Source: Flavobacteriaceae bacterium (lineage in GTDB: Bacteria; Bacteroidota; Bacteroidia; Flavobacteriales; Flavobacteriaceae). From it: 13,873 nucleotides of DNA. Below are positions 1 through 7,080 of this stretch, piece by piece. Every line of letters begins with the position of its first letter. The first letter of the stretch is position 1. Below the pieces are notes generated by a model. The model made no database searches, was not told the origin of the DNA, and was given only the letters and a program-made list of their open reading frames with translations. The position numbers and the translations under genes are program-made. The stretch lies in the NCBI GenBank assembly GCA_016763715.1, contig JAESTG010000335.1:1-13873 (forward strand). Reading direction: 5' to 3'.

Positions 1-605
1 ATGTGTTTTGGAAGTATTTTTTTTAACTGCGGAATGATATAGGGATAGTGACTACAGCCTAGCACCAAATAGTCCACTTTGGCTTGGGTCATGGGTTCAG
101 CATATTTCTTTAATAGCTGAATCATTTCAGGGCTATCTAAGTGACCCGCTTCGATGAGTGGAACTAATCCTTCTCCAACTACTTCGGTAATGGTGGTATT
201 ACTTGTGAGTTTTTGAGAAGCCTGATGAAAGAGTTCACTGCTCAGGGTTCCTTTGGTGGCTAATATTCCAATATTTCCAGATTTACTTTTTAAAGCAGCG
301 GGTTTAATGGCAGGTTCAATTCCTACGAATGGGATGGAGAAACGTGTTCGTAGTTCAGAGATAGCGTTTGTGGTTGCGGTATTGCAAGCGATCACTATTA
401 TTTTAGCCCCCCGTTCCAGTAAATGTTCAGTGTTTTTGATGCTTAATGCTAAGATTTCCTCTTTAGGTTTGTATCCATAGGGAGCATTCTTACTATCTGC
501 AAGGTAGAGCGTATGTTCCATAGGAAGGAGTTCGTGGATCTCTTTCCAGATGGAAGTGCCGCCAACGCCAGAGTCAAATATGCCAATGGGTGCTCTTTTG
601 TTCAT
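1..605 (-). CDS. murI: Glutamate racemase MurI, 3' end cut off by the window edge
   Basis: Interconverts L- and D-glutamate in the cytoplasm to supply D-Glu for peptidoglycan. Translating the minus strand from the ATG at 605-603 gives 201 readable codons without a stop; the family is usually about 260-270 residues, so roughly the last quarter is missing. Visible family motifs are IFDSGVGG near residues 9-16 (acid/base-assisting D11 and S12), ADSKNAPYG near 36-44, ACNTAT with the first catalytic Cys at 74, and LGCSHYP with the second catalytic Cys at 184 followed by H186. Both cysteines of the two-base mechanism are therefore present. The gene lies 77 nt downstream of the short ompH, with a strong stem-loop terminator in that gap. 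It therefore probably depends on read-through or on a promoter overlapping the hairpin. The identification is secure; only the C-terminus is unseen. Confidence 0.95.
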   Translation of the reverse strand, partial: MNKRAPIGIFDSGVGGTSIWKEIHELLPMEHTLYLADSKNAPYGYKPKEEILALSIKNTEHLLERGAKIIVIACNTATTNAISELRTRFSIPFVGIEPAIKPAALKSKSGNIGILATKGTLSSELFHQASQKLTSNTTITEVVGEGLVPLIEAGHLDSPEMIQLLKKYAEPMTQAKVDYLVLGCSHYPYIIPQLKKILPKH

Positions 606-619
606 TTTCAGTTTAAAGA

Positions 620-664
620 TATAAAAAAGACCTCACAGGACATACCTGTGAGGTCTTTTTTATA
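620..664 (-). terminator. Rho-independent terminator between ompH and murI, symmetric
   Basis: A perfect 20-bp stem, 620-639 pairing with 645-664, encloses a 5-nt loop (640-644, ACATA). The GC-rich part is GACCTCACAGG against CCTGTGAGGTC, flanked by an A-run on one side and a T-run on the other, so a U-tract follows the hairpin on either strand. It lies 19 nt after the stop of the short ompH and 15 nt before the murI start. It most likely ends the porG-uppS-bamA-ompH transcript, possibly as a leaky attenuator in front of murI. Confidence 0.85.
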
Positions 665-682
665 TTGTGTTTAAAGAAGAAA

Positions 683-1192
683 TTAAATTCCCAATTCCTT
701 TTTCACATCTGCAAATAAATCGGTACCGTCTGCTAAAATAACTCCATTTCCATTAGCAGAGTCAAGAACATATTGTATTCCTTGAGCTCGTGCTACTTTC
801 TGAATAGCTGCACGTGCCTTTTCTAGGACAGGTTGTAATAAATCTACTTCTTTTTTACGCAAATCTTCTAAAGCTTGGTTTCTGTAGTCCCCAATGTTTT
901 TTTGCATTCCTTGTACTTCAATAGCTCTTTTTTCATTTTCAGCATCTGTTTGCGCTGCTACTTCACCTTCATACTGAGTCATTTTGGCTTGGAACTCTTT
1001 CATCATAGACTTAATCTCCGCATCATATGTTTTCTGCAGTTTCTCTAATTGACTTTGAGCTGCCTTCATTTCGGGCATAGCTTCCACAAGTGCCTGGGTG
1101 TCAATATGAGCAACTTTAGATTGTGCATTTACGAAGCTAGTTGCTCCAATAAAAAGCGCGGCTGCTATAAAAAGTAGTTTTAAATTTTTCAT
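683..1192 (-). CDS. OmpH/Skp family periplasmic chaperone (short paralogue)
   Basis: Periplasmic holding chaperone expected to keep unfolded outer membrane proteins soluble on the way to the BAM complex. The 169-residue product has a clear Sec signal peptide (about residues 1-23, ending FVNAQ). It is followed by the family's opening strand KVAHIDTQALVEAMPEMK, a long charged coiled-coil arm (about 45-115), and a closing segment rich in the family pattern of the form VLEKARAAIQKVARAQG...YVLD. The length matches E. coli Skp (about 160). It is the last gene before the 620-664 terminator and lies 37 nt downstream of a longer paralogue. The pair next to bamA supports a role in barrel assembly. The chaperone function itself is inferred from the family. 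Confidence 0.93.
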   Translation of the reverse strand: MKNLKLLFIAAALFIGATSFVNAQSKVAHIDTQALVEAMPEMKAAQSQLEKLQKTYDAEIKSMMKEFQAKMTQYEGEVAAQTDAENEKRAIEVQGMQKNIGDYRNQALEDLRKKEVDLLQPVLEKARAAIQKVARAQGIQYVLDSANGNGVILADGTDLFADVKKELGI

Positions 1193-1229
1193 TGTAATTG
1201 TATTAATTTAAGTGTTTAGATTATAACTT

Positions 1230-2039
1230 TTAAATTCCTCCACCATCACCGTTTCGTAAATTCAGGAGAGAATCTTTTCTTCTTTGACGTTGTTCAAGAA
1301 GTCTTTTCCTTTTTTCTTCAAACTGAGTTTTTTGAACTGTACGAATTGAATCTCTCATACGTTTACGTTCTTCAAGCATTTTTGTGCGTTCGTCTTTTTT
1401 CTCTTCAATAGCTTTCTCCCTTTCGGTTACTTCTTTTTCTTCTCCAACAGAAAGCCCTTCTTTTCTCTCAATCTCCCTCTTCTGTCTTTTATTAGTAGCT
1501 TCTTCTCTTTTTGCAGCTCTGTTAATACTGCGCAATACTAGCTCGCTAATATCATTTCTTTTAGCTGCAAAAAGCATCACCACATCGGCTGATTTATCGA
1601 AGATGAAATCGTATTTTTTTGCCTCGGCAACCTCCTGTACAATATTAAATACTTGATCTTGTATAGGTTGTACCAACTGTCTTCTTTGAATATCTAAATC
1701 TCCATTGGGGCCAAAGCGGTCTTGTTGGTATTTGAGCATTTCTTCTTCGAGAATCTTTATTTCTTCATCACGCTCTTCTATTAATTCTTTTGTTAGGAGT
1801 ACTTGCTCATTACTTAAATTGAGTTTCATTTGCTCAATTTCATTGTTCATTTTCTCGATGTCTTTTTTCCATCGCTGCACTTTACCTGCTAATTGAGTAG
1901 AGGCTTCTTGATATTCAGGTACACTTTCAAGAATGTATTCCATATCGATATAACCAATACGAACACCTCTTTGAGCTTGTACACTAAGTGAAAAGCACAT
2001 AATTGCTAGAGAGAGAAAAATGAATTTAGTTGTTTTCAT
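1230..2039 (-). CDS. OmpH/Skp family chaperone, long paralogue with charged C-terminal extension
   Basis: The 269-residue periplasmic protein has a signal peptide (about 1-22, ending SVQAQ) and the OmpH opening VRIGYIDMEYILESVPEYQ. A coiled-coil arm follows (about 45-110), then the closing OmpH strand with YDFIFDKSADVVMLFA (about 144-159). Unlike its 169-residue neighbour it continues for roughly 95 residues. This tail (about 175-269) is made almost entirely of Lys, Arg, Glu and Gln with heptad-like spacing, and ends in NGDGGGI. It probably forms a further helical arm. The gene starts 38 nt after the bamA stop and precedes the short paralogue by 37 nt. The role in handling outer membrane proteins is inferred from family and context; the job of the tail is unknown. 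Confidence 0.93.
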   Translation of the reverse strand: MKTTKFIFLSLAIMCFSLSVQAQRGVRIGYIDMEYILESVPEYQEASTQLAGKVQRWKKDIEKMNNEIEQMKLNLSNEQVLLTKELIEERDEEIKILEEEMLKYQQDRFGPNGDLDIQRRQLVQPIQDQVFNIVQEVAEAKKYDFIFDKSADVVMLFAAKRNDISELVLRSINRAAKREEATNKRQKREIERKEGLSVGEEKEVTEREKAIEEKKDERTKMLEERKRMRDSIRTVQKTQFEEKRKRLLEQRQRRKDSLLNLRNGDGGGI

Positions 2040-2077
2040 AATTGCTGGTTGTTACTTTGAAAAAATCGTGCCAAAAA

Positions 2078-3787
2078 TTAAAATTGCTGACCAATAATGA
2101 AATGAGTCTCCCATCCATTCTTGGTGGTTCCATTTAAAATAGGATCAAATCCATATCCAAAATCAATCCCCAAAAGTCCAAAGGCTGGCATAAATATACG
2201 AATTCCTGCTCCAGCAGACCTATTAAGGGTGAACGGATTATAGTTTCTAAATCCTTCATAAGCTCCACCACCTTCAGCAAAAGCTAGCACATAAATGGAT
2301 GCCAATTGCTTTAAGGTGATTGGATACCTTAACTCTAACGAAAATTTATTGTAAATGGTATTCCCATCATTATCTGATAATGACTGGTTGGGGTATCCTC
2401 TCAATTGAATGACCTCTCTTCCGTCCAAACTAAATGATCCTAAACCATCCCCTCCAACAAAGAAACGTTCAAAAGGAGGTACGCCTCTATCCTTATTATA
2501 AGCTCCTAGGAACCCAAATTCTGCTTTAGAGCGTAATACTAAATCCCCTGCGATTGTAGTGTACCAAGTCCCGTCAAACTTAATCTTATAATATTCTAGC
2601 CATTTAAAGCGCTCTTGATCAATTTCTGCAATGCGTTCGTTAGCATCCACATCGGCAGGATCTGTTTGTAGTATGGTCTCTATTCCTTCACGCTCATCTG
2701 CTAAAGCACTAAAATCGGCACCGCCAAAAGCAGAATATGGCAATGTTAATTTTGCTGAAATGTTGAATTGAGATCCAAATCTTGGATAAATAGGGTTGGC
2801 AGAGGTACTATTTCTACTCAATCCAATGGTGTAAGCTAAGTTATTTGAAAACCCGTCACCAAAAGTGAATAGTCCTGTATTGTAATTTTTTAAATTGTAA
2901 TGCTGAAAACTGATAGCCTGTGACAGTTGGAAATAATCATCTGGCCATTTCAATCGCTTTGCCAAACCAATAGATCCTCCAGTAATTAGGAATCTCCGGT
3001 CTGCATCTCTTTCTCTCGTGTTAAAGTTGAATAAATACTGAATGGTATGTGAAAAAGAAGTGCTCAGTTGTATTGGCTTTTTCCCTCCAAACCATGGTTC
3101 AGTAAGTGACAGGCTATACGTTTGGTAGAAACTACTTGCTTGTGCTCTTAGAGCTAGTTTTTGGCCATCCCCCATAGGAATTGGCTTATAAGCTTTCCTG
3201 TTGAAAATATTTCGTAATGAGAAGTTGTTGAAGGATAGACCAAGTGTTCCTACAAATCCACCACCACCATAACCACCCTGTAGTTCAATTTGGCTAGAAC
3301 CTTTTTCAACTACGGAATATTCCAAATCTACTAAACCATTATTTTGGTCTACTGTTTTGAAATTTGGAGTTAATTGTTCTGCATCAAAGAAACCTAGTTG
3401 TCCCAATTCTCGAATGGTTCGAACTACATTTCGTTTGCTGTATTTTTGACCAGGACGCGTTCTAAGTTCACGGTAAATTACATGGTCATTTGTTTTAGTG
3501 TTGCCTATTACAGTAACGTGGTCGAAGAAAAACTCGTTTCGTTCTAATATTCGAATTTCAAAATCGATGGTGTCTTTTCTAATAGCTACTTCAACTGGAT
3601 TAATATCTACCGCCAAATAACCGTTGTTTTGATACAAGTTGGTTAGGTCTTGTGCATCTGGGTCGCTATTGTCTTGAATACGTTCTTTCAATAAGGTTCC
3701 GTTAAACCTCTCCTTTTTGAATCCCAACATACTGACGCAAAAACTGATCAGTATAAACACTGTTTCCAATAAATCTAATGTCTCCAA
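2078..3787 (-). CDS. bamA: BamA, C-terminal part (POTRA 4-5 and beta-barrel), separated from its N-terminus by a frameshift
   Basis: This reading frame carries the rest of the outer membrane barrel-assembly protein BamA. Genuine coding begins around residue 27 (FNGTLLKERI, near 3708). The preceding residues, starting METLDLLETV, are an out-of-frame reading of the N-terminal part and not real protein. After completion of the fourth POTRA domain, a fifth is seen (FFFDHVTVIGNTKTNDHV and on). The 16-strand barrel follows from about residue 165, with the conserved loop-6 type motif QLRGYPNQSL and a terminal aromatic residue (GQQF) typical of BAM substrates. Joined with the upstream part the protein would be about 868 residues, normal for Bacteroidota BamA. 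As bamA is essential, a sequencing error is more likely than true loss. The next gene, ompH, starts 38 nt downstream. Confidence 0.9.
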   Translation of the reverse strand: METLDLLETVFILISFCVSMLGFKKERFNGTLLKERIQDNSDPDAQDLTNLYQNNGYLAVDINPVEVAIRKDTIDFEIRILERNEFFFDHVTVIGNTKTNDHVIYRELRTRPGQKYSKRNVVRTIRELGQLGFFDAEQLTPNFKTVDQNNGLVDLEYSVVEKGSSQIELQGGYGGGGFVGTLGLSFNNFSLRNIFNRKAYKPIPMGDGQKLALRAQASSFYQTYSLSLTEPWFGGKKPIQLSTSFSHTIQYLFNFNTRERDADRRFLITGGSIGLAKRLKWPDDYFQLSQAISFQHYNLKNYNTGLFTFGDGFSNNLAYTIGLSRNSTSANPIYPRFGSQFNISAKLTLPYSAFGGADFSALADEREGIETILQTDPADVDANERIAEIDQERFKWLEYYKIKFDGTWYTTIAGDLVLRSKAEFGFLGAYNKDRGVPPFERFFVGGDGLGSFSLDGREVIQLRGYPNQSLSDNDGNTIYNKFSLELRYPITLKQLASIYVLAFAEGGGAYEGFRNYNPFTLNRSAGAGIRIFMPAFGLLGIDFGYGFDPILNGTTKNGWETHFIIGQQF

Positions 3788-4685
3788 AGTAATATTTCTT
3801 TCCTTCTTCTATTTTCAAATTTAAAGAGATATTCTTGGAGTCGTTTACAATAAGTGTGTCACTAATTACTCTTGCATCGCGATATCCATTTTCCTTGTAT
3901 TTTTCAACCAAAGTATTTTTGTCTTCTTCAAAAAGTGCTTCGGTATACTTGGAGCGTTTATAGAAACGAACAGGATTTTTACGCTTTACATTTTTCATGA
4001 AACGGCGCAATTTTTTATCGGTAAGCTCTTTGTTTCCGTCAAAAGTAATGGATTTCACCTTTACTCGTTCTCCCTTATTTATCTGAATTTTAAGGTTTTG
4101 CCCAATCACCTTACCTAAAGTAGTGTCTGTAAATGGCGTTTGGCTGAATACCACATTGGTATTGTAAAATCCATTGTCTTTAAACTTATCTACAATGTAG
4201 TTTTTTGTGGTTGTGATTAAGTTTTTGGTAATCTTTTTTCCCTTATTTAACTCATTATCCTTAATAATGTCTTTTGCTTTACCTTTTCGAATCCCTTCAA
4301 TGGTAACTTCATTTAACTTAGGAAGTTCTACGATATACAATTCTAGATCCACTCCATTTCCGTCAATATTTGTGACGTAGAATGCAATATCACTAAACAG
4401 GTTTTGTTCCCATAATTTTTTGGTTATTGCACTTAGTTTTTCGCCAGGAATATAGATGCGATCCCCAATTTTGAGGCCGGTAAATGCGATGACCGTTTTT
4501 TCGTTGAAACTTTGCTCTCCGGATACAGTAATACTATTGATGGTGTACTTTATTCCCGAATCTAACTCCTTCTGTTGAGCGGTAAGACTACATATCGTTC
4601 CCATTGTAATAAGAAATGCACAATAAAGGGTACGGTAAAAATAAGCTGAGGTCCTATGGTTTAAGTTGTTCACTCGTCTTTCCAA
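3702..4685 (-). CDS. bamA: BamA, N-terminal part (signal peptide and POTRA 1-4), ends early at a frameshift
   Basis: This is the N-terminal 327 residues of BamA, the central subunit that folds barrels into the outer membrane. A hydrophobic export signal spans about residues 14-37 (ending SLTAQQ). POTRA-like repeats follow: about 48-122 (INSITVSGEQSF), 125-210 (LNEVTIEGI), 213-295 (VKSITFDGNKEL) and the start of a fourth (FGDIRFIGNSVYTDQF). The frame stops at TAA (3704-3702) right after GIQKGEV, in the middle of POTRA 4. The neighbouring frame continues the domain without loss, so this and 2078-3787 are one gene. The start ATG at 4685 overlaps the end of uppS by 32 nt, suggesting translational coupling. 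A GTG at 4673 is a possible alternative start. Confidence 0.9.
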   Translation of the reverse strand: MERRVNNLNHRTSAYFYRTLYCAFLITMGTICSLTAQQKELDSGIKYTINSITVSGEQSFNEKTVIAFTGLKIGDRIYIPGEKLSAITKKLWEQNLFSDIAFYVTNIDGNGVDLELYIVELPKLNEVTIEGIRKGKAKDIIKDNELNKGKKITKNLITTTKNYIVDKFKDNGFYNTNVVFSQTPFTDTTLGKVIGQNLKIQINKGERVKVKSITFDGNKELTDKKLRRFMKNVKRKNPVRFYKRSKYTEALFEEDKNTLVEKYKENGYRDARVISDTLIVNDSKNISLNLKIEEGKKYYFGDIRFIGNSVYTDQFLRQYVGIQKGEV

Positions 4686-5397
4686 ATCTTCTTTCTCTGT
4701 TTTGATAATTTAAAATGGCTTCAAAAAGATGGTCTTTTCGATAGTCCGGCCAAAGTGTTTCGGTAAAATACAATTCAGCATACGCAATTTGCCATAAAAG
4801 GAAATTACTAATTCGGAGCTCACCACTCGTGCGAATTAATAAATCTACGTCAGGTAAATCACGTGTGTAAAGATGATTATTAATAACCGATTCATCAATA
4901 TTTGACGGCGAAATTAGGTTATTTTTAACTTTAAGGCTAATCTCTTTAATAGTTTTTATGATTTCCTCTCTTGAACCATAGCTTAAAGCTAGAGTAAGGG
5001 TCATTCTAGAGTTAGATTTTGGCTTGTCTATCACGTCAAGCAATTCAGTACGAGCCTTTTTGGGTAGGGCGTCAAGGTTGCCAATTGCGTTTAATTTGAT
5101 GTTGCTTTTTGTAAGTGTTTTAATTTCTTTTTTAAGTGAAGAAACTAAAAGCCGCATGAGCATATCTACTTCAATTTTTGGTCGATTCCAGTTTTCAGTT
5201 GAAAAAGCATAAAGTGTTAAGTAAGGGATAGGAAGTTCCGCGCAGGTTTCAACAATCTCTCGAACTGCCTTAGTCCCATTTTCATGACCAATAGAGCGAA
5301 AAAGTCCTTGTTTTTTTGCCCAACGACCATTACCATCCATGATAACAGCAAGGTGTCGAGGGAGTTTGTTTTTGTCTATTTGCTCTTCAAGGCTCAT
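4654..5397 (-). CDS. uppS: Isoprenyl transferase (undecaprenyl diphosphate synthase)
   Basis: A cytoplasmic cis-prenyltransferase that adds isopentenyl units to farnesyl diphosphate to make the C55 carrier lipid for cell wall and O-antigen precursors. The 247-residue length fits the family. Motifs in order are HLAVIMDGNGRWAKKQG near 15-31 (catalytic D21), the GHENG segment near 37-41, STENWNRP at 66-73, LALSYGSREE near 136-145, and the substrate-binding DLLIRTSGELRISNF with LWQ..YAELYF at 185-211. I chose the ATG at 5397: it follows the porG stop by 1 nt and gives the usual family N-terminus. An in-frame ATG at 5430 would add 11 unconvincing residues and overlap porG. The gene is coupled to bamA, which starts 32 nt before uppS ends. 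Identification is secure. Confidence 0.96.
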   Translation of the reverse strand: MSLEEQIDKNKLPRHLAVIMDGNGRWAKKQGLFRSIGHENGTKAVREIVETCAELPIPYLTLYAFSTENWNRPKIEVDMLMRLLVSSLKKEIKTLTKSNIKLNAIGNLDALPKKARTELLDVIDKPKSNSRMTLTLALSYGSREEIIKTIKEISLKVKNNLISPSNIDESVINNHLYTRDLPDVDLLIRTSGELRISNFLLWQIAYAELYFTETLWPDYRKDHLFEAILNYQNRERRFGKTSEQLKP

Positions 5398-5398
5398 T

Positions 5399-6094
5399 TT
5401 AGAAGTTACAGTAACATGGTTTTCGCCCAAAGGTAAACGTTAATGTTAAACCTGTGAAAACATACCGGTCGTCACTATTAATATTTCCAAATTTAAGAAT
5501 TTCTTGGTTCTCCACACCACCAATGTCTGGGTTACTTCCATCAATGTTATCTGTAAAGGTGTATCTAACCCCAACTTCAAACCCAAGAACAAATTTTGTT
5601 CCTACGGTAGTTTTGTAGCCAACCACCATTGGAATAGCTACCGAGCCAGCACTATCATAAGATACAATATTGTCATTTCCTCTTTTATAAAGCGCGTCAT
5701 AAAAGAAGTAAGTGAGTCCTGTATATAAATAAGGAGTATGTTGAGGTCTTCCAGAATACATGCTAAAATCCCAGAAGGTATATTCTAAGCCTAAGGAAAC
5801 TTCACTTATTGTATTTTCAAACTCATATCCTCTCTGCTTCCGTCGTTCTTCGCTTGAGTCTGAGTCATTGCCAGTTACTTTGGCAATCATTATAGAACCT
5901 CTAAAAGAATGTCTAGGACTTCGGTTCCATTTAAAGATTCCACCAAACGCAAAATTATTTGGCGCGATATAGGTTGTTCTTCCTACATCACCAATGTAAT
6001 TTGTGCCGCCAACTAGAGCCCCTATTTCATAGGTTTGCGAAAATCCAAGTTGTGCAGTTAACACGATTAAAATTACAATTGCGAAATGCTTCAT
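5399..6094 (-). CDS. porG: PorG-type outer membrane beta-barrel protein (DUF6089 family), type IX secretion component
   Basis: The 231-residue protein has a Sec signal peptide (1-19, cleavage likely at GFS-Q). Alternating hydrophobic strands rich in Tyr, Phe and Gly follow, starting YEIGALVGGTNYIGDVGR, with strands such as VSLGLEYTFWDFS and YVFTGLTLTFTFG. This is an eight-strand-like barrel ending in a terminal Phe. The family is DUF6089, which includes PorG of the type IX secretion system. PorG is the outer membrane partner of the PorK/PorN ring. From memory, the Porphyromonas gingivalis PorG gene also sits beside uppS, bamA and two ompH genes; that synteny is my main support for the specific name. 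The extreme C-terminus carries a Cys-Tyr-Cys pair (C227, C229), the last of it two residues from the end. The gene is first in its operon, preceded by a strong Bacteroidota promoter. Confidence 0.82.
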   Translation of the reverse strand: MKHFAIVILIVLTAQLGFSQTYEIGALVGGTNYIGDVGRTTYIAPNNFAFGGIFKWNRSPRHSFRGSIMIAKVTGNDSDSSEERRKQRGYEFENTISEVSLGLEYTFWDFSMYSGRPQHTPYLYTGLTYFFYDALYKRGNDNIVSYDSAGSVAIPMVVGYKTTVGTKFVLGFEVGVRYTFTDNIDGSNPDIGGVENQEILKFGNINSDDRYVFTGLTLTFTFGRKPCYCNF

Positions 6095-6110
6095 ATTCCC
6101 TAAAAGTTTG

Positions 6111-6139
6111 CAAATATAGTAATTAGCTTTGCTTCACAA
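6111..6139 (-). promoter_or_regulatory. Bacteroidota sigma-type promoter for the porG-uppS-bamA-ompH operon
   Basis: On the minus strand, TTG (6139-6137) is separated by 18 nt from TATATTTG (6118-6111). This matches the phylum consensus of a -33 TTG and a -7 TAnnTTTG. The -7 box ends 16 nt before the porG start codon, so the leader would be only about 10 nt. The site lies in the 99-nt gap after nadK, which implies that the envelope genes can be transcribed independently of nadK. Confidence 0.7.
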
Positions 6140-6193
6140 TATTTTAAGCAAAATTGTCTCAGTTGATTAACAAATTTTAAGGCCTTTTATTGT

Positions 6194-7078
6194 CTAATTA
6201 CGTTTGTCTTCCCCCCACAATAATTTTTCCCGCAGGGTTTTCACAAAACTATCATCAAGCAGTTGTACCAATTTTATAGTAAAGGGGGATTTTTTAATTG
6301 TAATGACTGTTTCGTTTTCTAGAGTAGCGATGCGAGAATCTAAAGAAACTAAATAATTTTCTTCTCTCCCCGACACTTTTAAAGTTATAACACAATCATC
6401 GGGAATAACTAATGGTCGTGCATTCAAATTATGTGGAGCAATTGGAGTGATAACTAAACTATTGGTGCTGGGGTCAATAACAGGCCCTCCGCAACTTAGC
6501 GAATAGCCAGTAGATCCAGTGGGTGTTGCCACAATTAGACCATCACTCCAATAAGAAGTAAGGTATTCGCCATTGACAAATGTTTCCACTTTAATCATGG
6601 AAGTTGTATTCTTTCTATTCACTGCAATTTCATTCAAAGCAAAATTGAGAGGTTGAAGTTGTGAATTTTCTGGACTGGTTTCAATAGAAAGCAGACTTCT
6701 TTCAGAAACAGAGAAATTTCTCTGAAGTATATTTTGAATGCTTTCTGTGATTTTCTCCTTCTGAATAGTAGCTAAAAAGCCAAGGCGCCCACTATTAATT
6801 CCAACAATTGGGATGCCTAAGTCTCGAACAAATGTGACCGATTTCAGAATCGTTCCATCTCCTCCTATGCTAAAGAAGAAGTCGTAAGAAGCATCCAAAC
6901 TAGTGAAAGTGGGTAGGTCTGAAAAATCATCTGAAATTCCTTGGTGCGATTTTATAATCTCAAGAAAGTTGGCTTCTATACATACTTCGGCATTATAATT
7001 TTGAAGTGCATCAAGGATGAACTGAATGTAATTTTCAGAATGCTCGTTATAAAATTGTCCGTAGACACCTATTTTCAT
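6194..7078 (-). CDS. nadK: NAD kinase
   Basis: Cytoplasmic ATP-dependent phosphorylation of NAD to NADP, the only route to NADP in most bacteria. The 294-residue protein shows the hallmark GGDGT at 72-76 (catalytic D74) and GINSGRLGFLA at 93-103. The NE pair is at 149-150, and the NAD/product-binding stretch SDGLIVATPTGSTGYSLSCGGP spans 178-199. The later VSLDSR segment near 264-269 also fits. Length is typical (about 290). The ATG at 7078 is preceded by the stop of the CBS-domain gene only 2 nt away, so the two are almost certainly co-transcribed. It is followed by 99 nt carrying the porG promoter; I see no convincing terminator there. Identification is secure. Confidence 0.97.
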   Translation of the reverse strand: MKIGVYGQFYNEHSENYIQFILDALQNYNAEVCIEANFLEIIKSHQGISDDFSDLPTFTSLDASYDFFFSIGGDGTILKSVTFVRDLGIPIVGINSGRLGFLATIQKEKITESIQNILQRNFSVSERSLLSIETSPENSQLQPLNFALNEIAVNRKNTTSMIKVETFVNGEYLTSYWSDGLIVATPTGSTGYSLSCGGPVIDPSTNSLVITPIAPHNLNARPLVIPDDCVITLKVSGREENYLVSLDSRIATLENETVITIKKSPFTIKLVQLLDDSFVKTLREKLLWGEDKRN

Positions 7079-7080
7079 GT

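Noticed and set aside
253..480. Plus-strand open frame across murI
   Set aside because: It lies antisense to the conserved murI sequence that includes the ACNTAT catalytic motif, and has no recognisable features of its own.
1384..1656. Plus-strand open frame across the long ompH gene
   Set aside because: It is an antisense shadow of the coiled-coil region of a clear OmpH gene, with Ser/Phe-rich translation from the reverse of Lys/Glu codons.
3700..3725. A prfB-like programmed +1 frameshift in bamA: AAGGAG just upstream of GTT TAA C
   Set aside because: The layout superficially resembles the RF2 site. But slipping from GTT to TTT would need poor pairing by tRNA-Val, Flavobacteria make little use of Shine-Dalgarno pairing, and no bamA is known to me that uses recoding. 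A sequence error is simpler.
5398..5430. Upstream ATG start for uppS
   Set aside because: It would overlap the end of porG by about 30 nt and add 11 residues not typical of UppS; the ATG at 5397 directly follows the porG stop.
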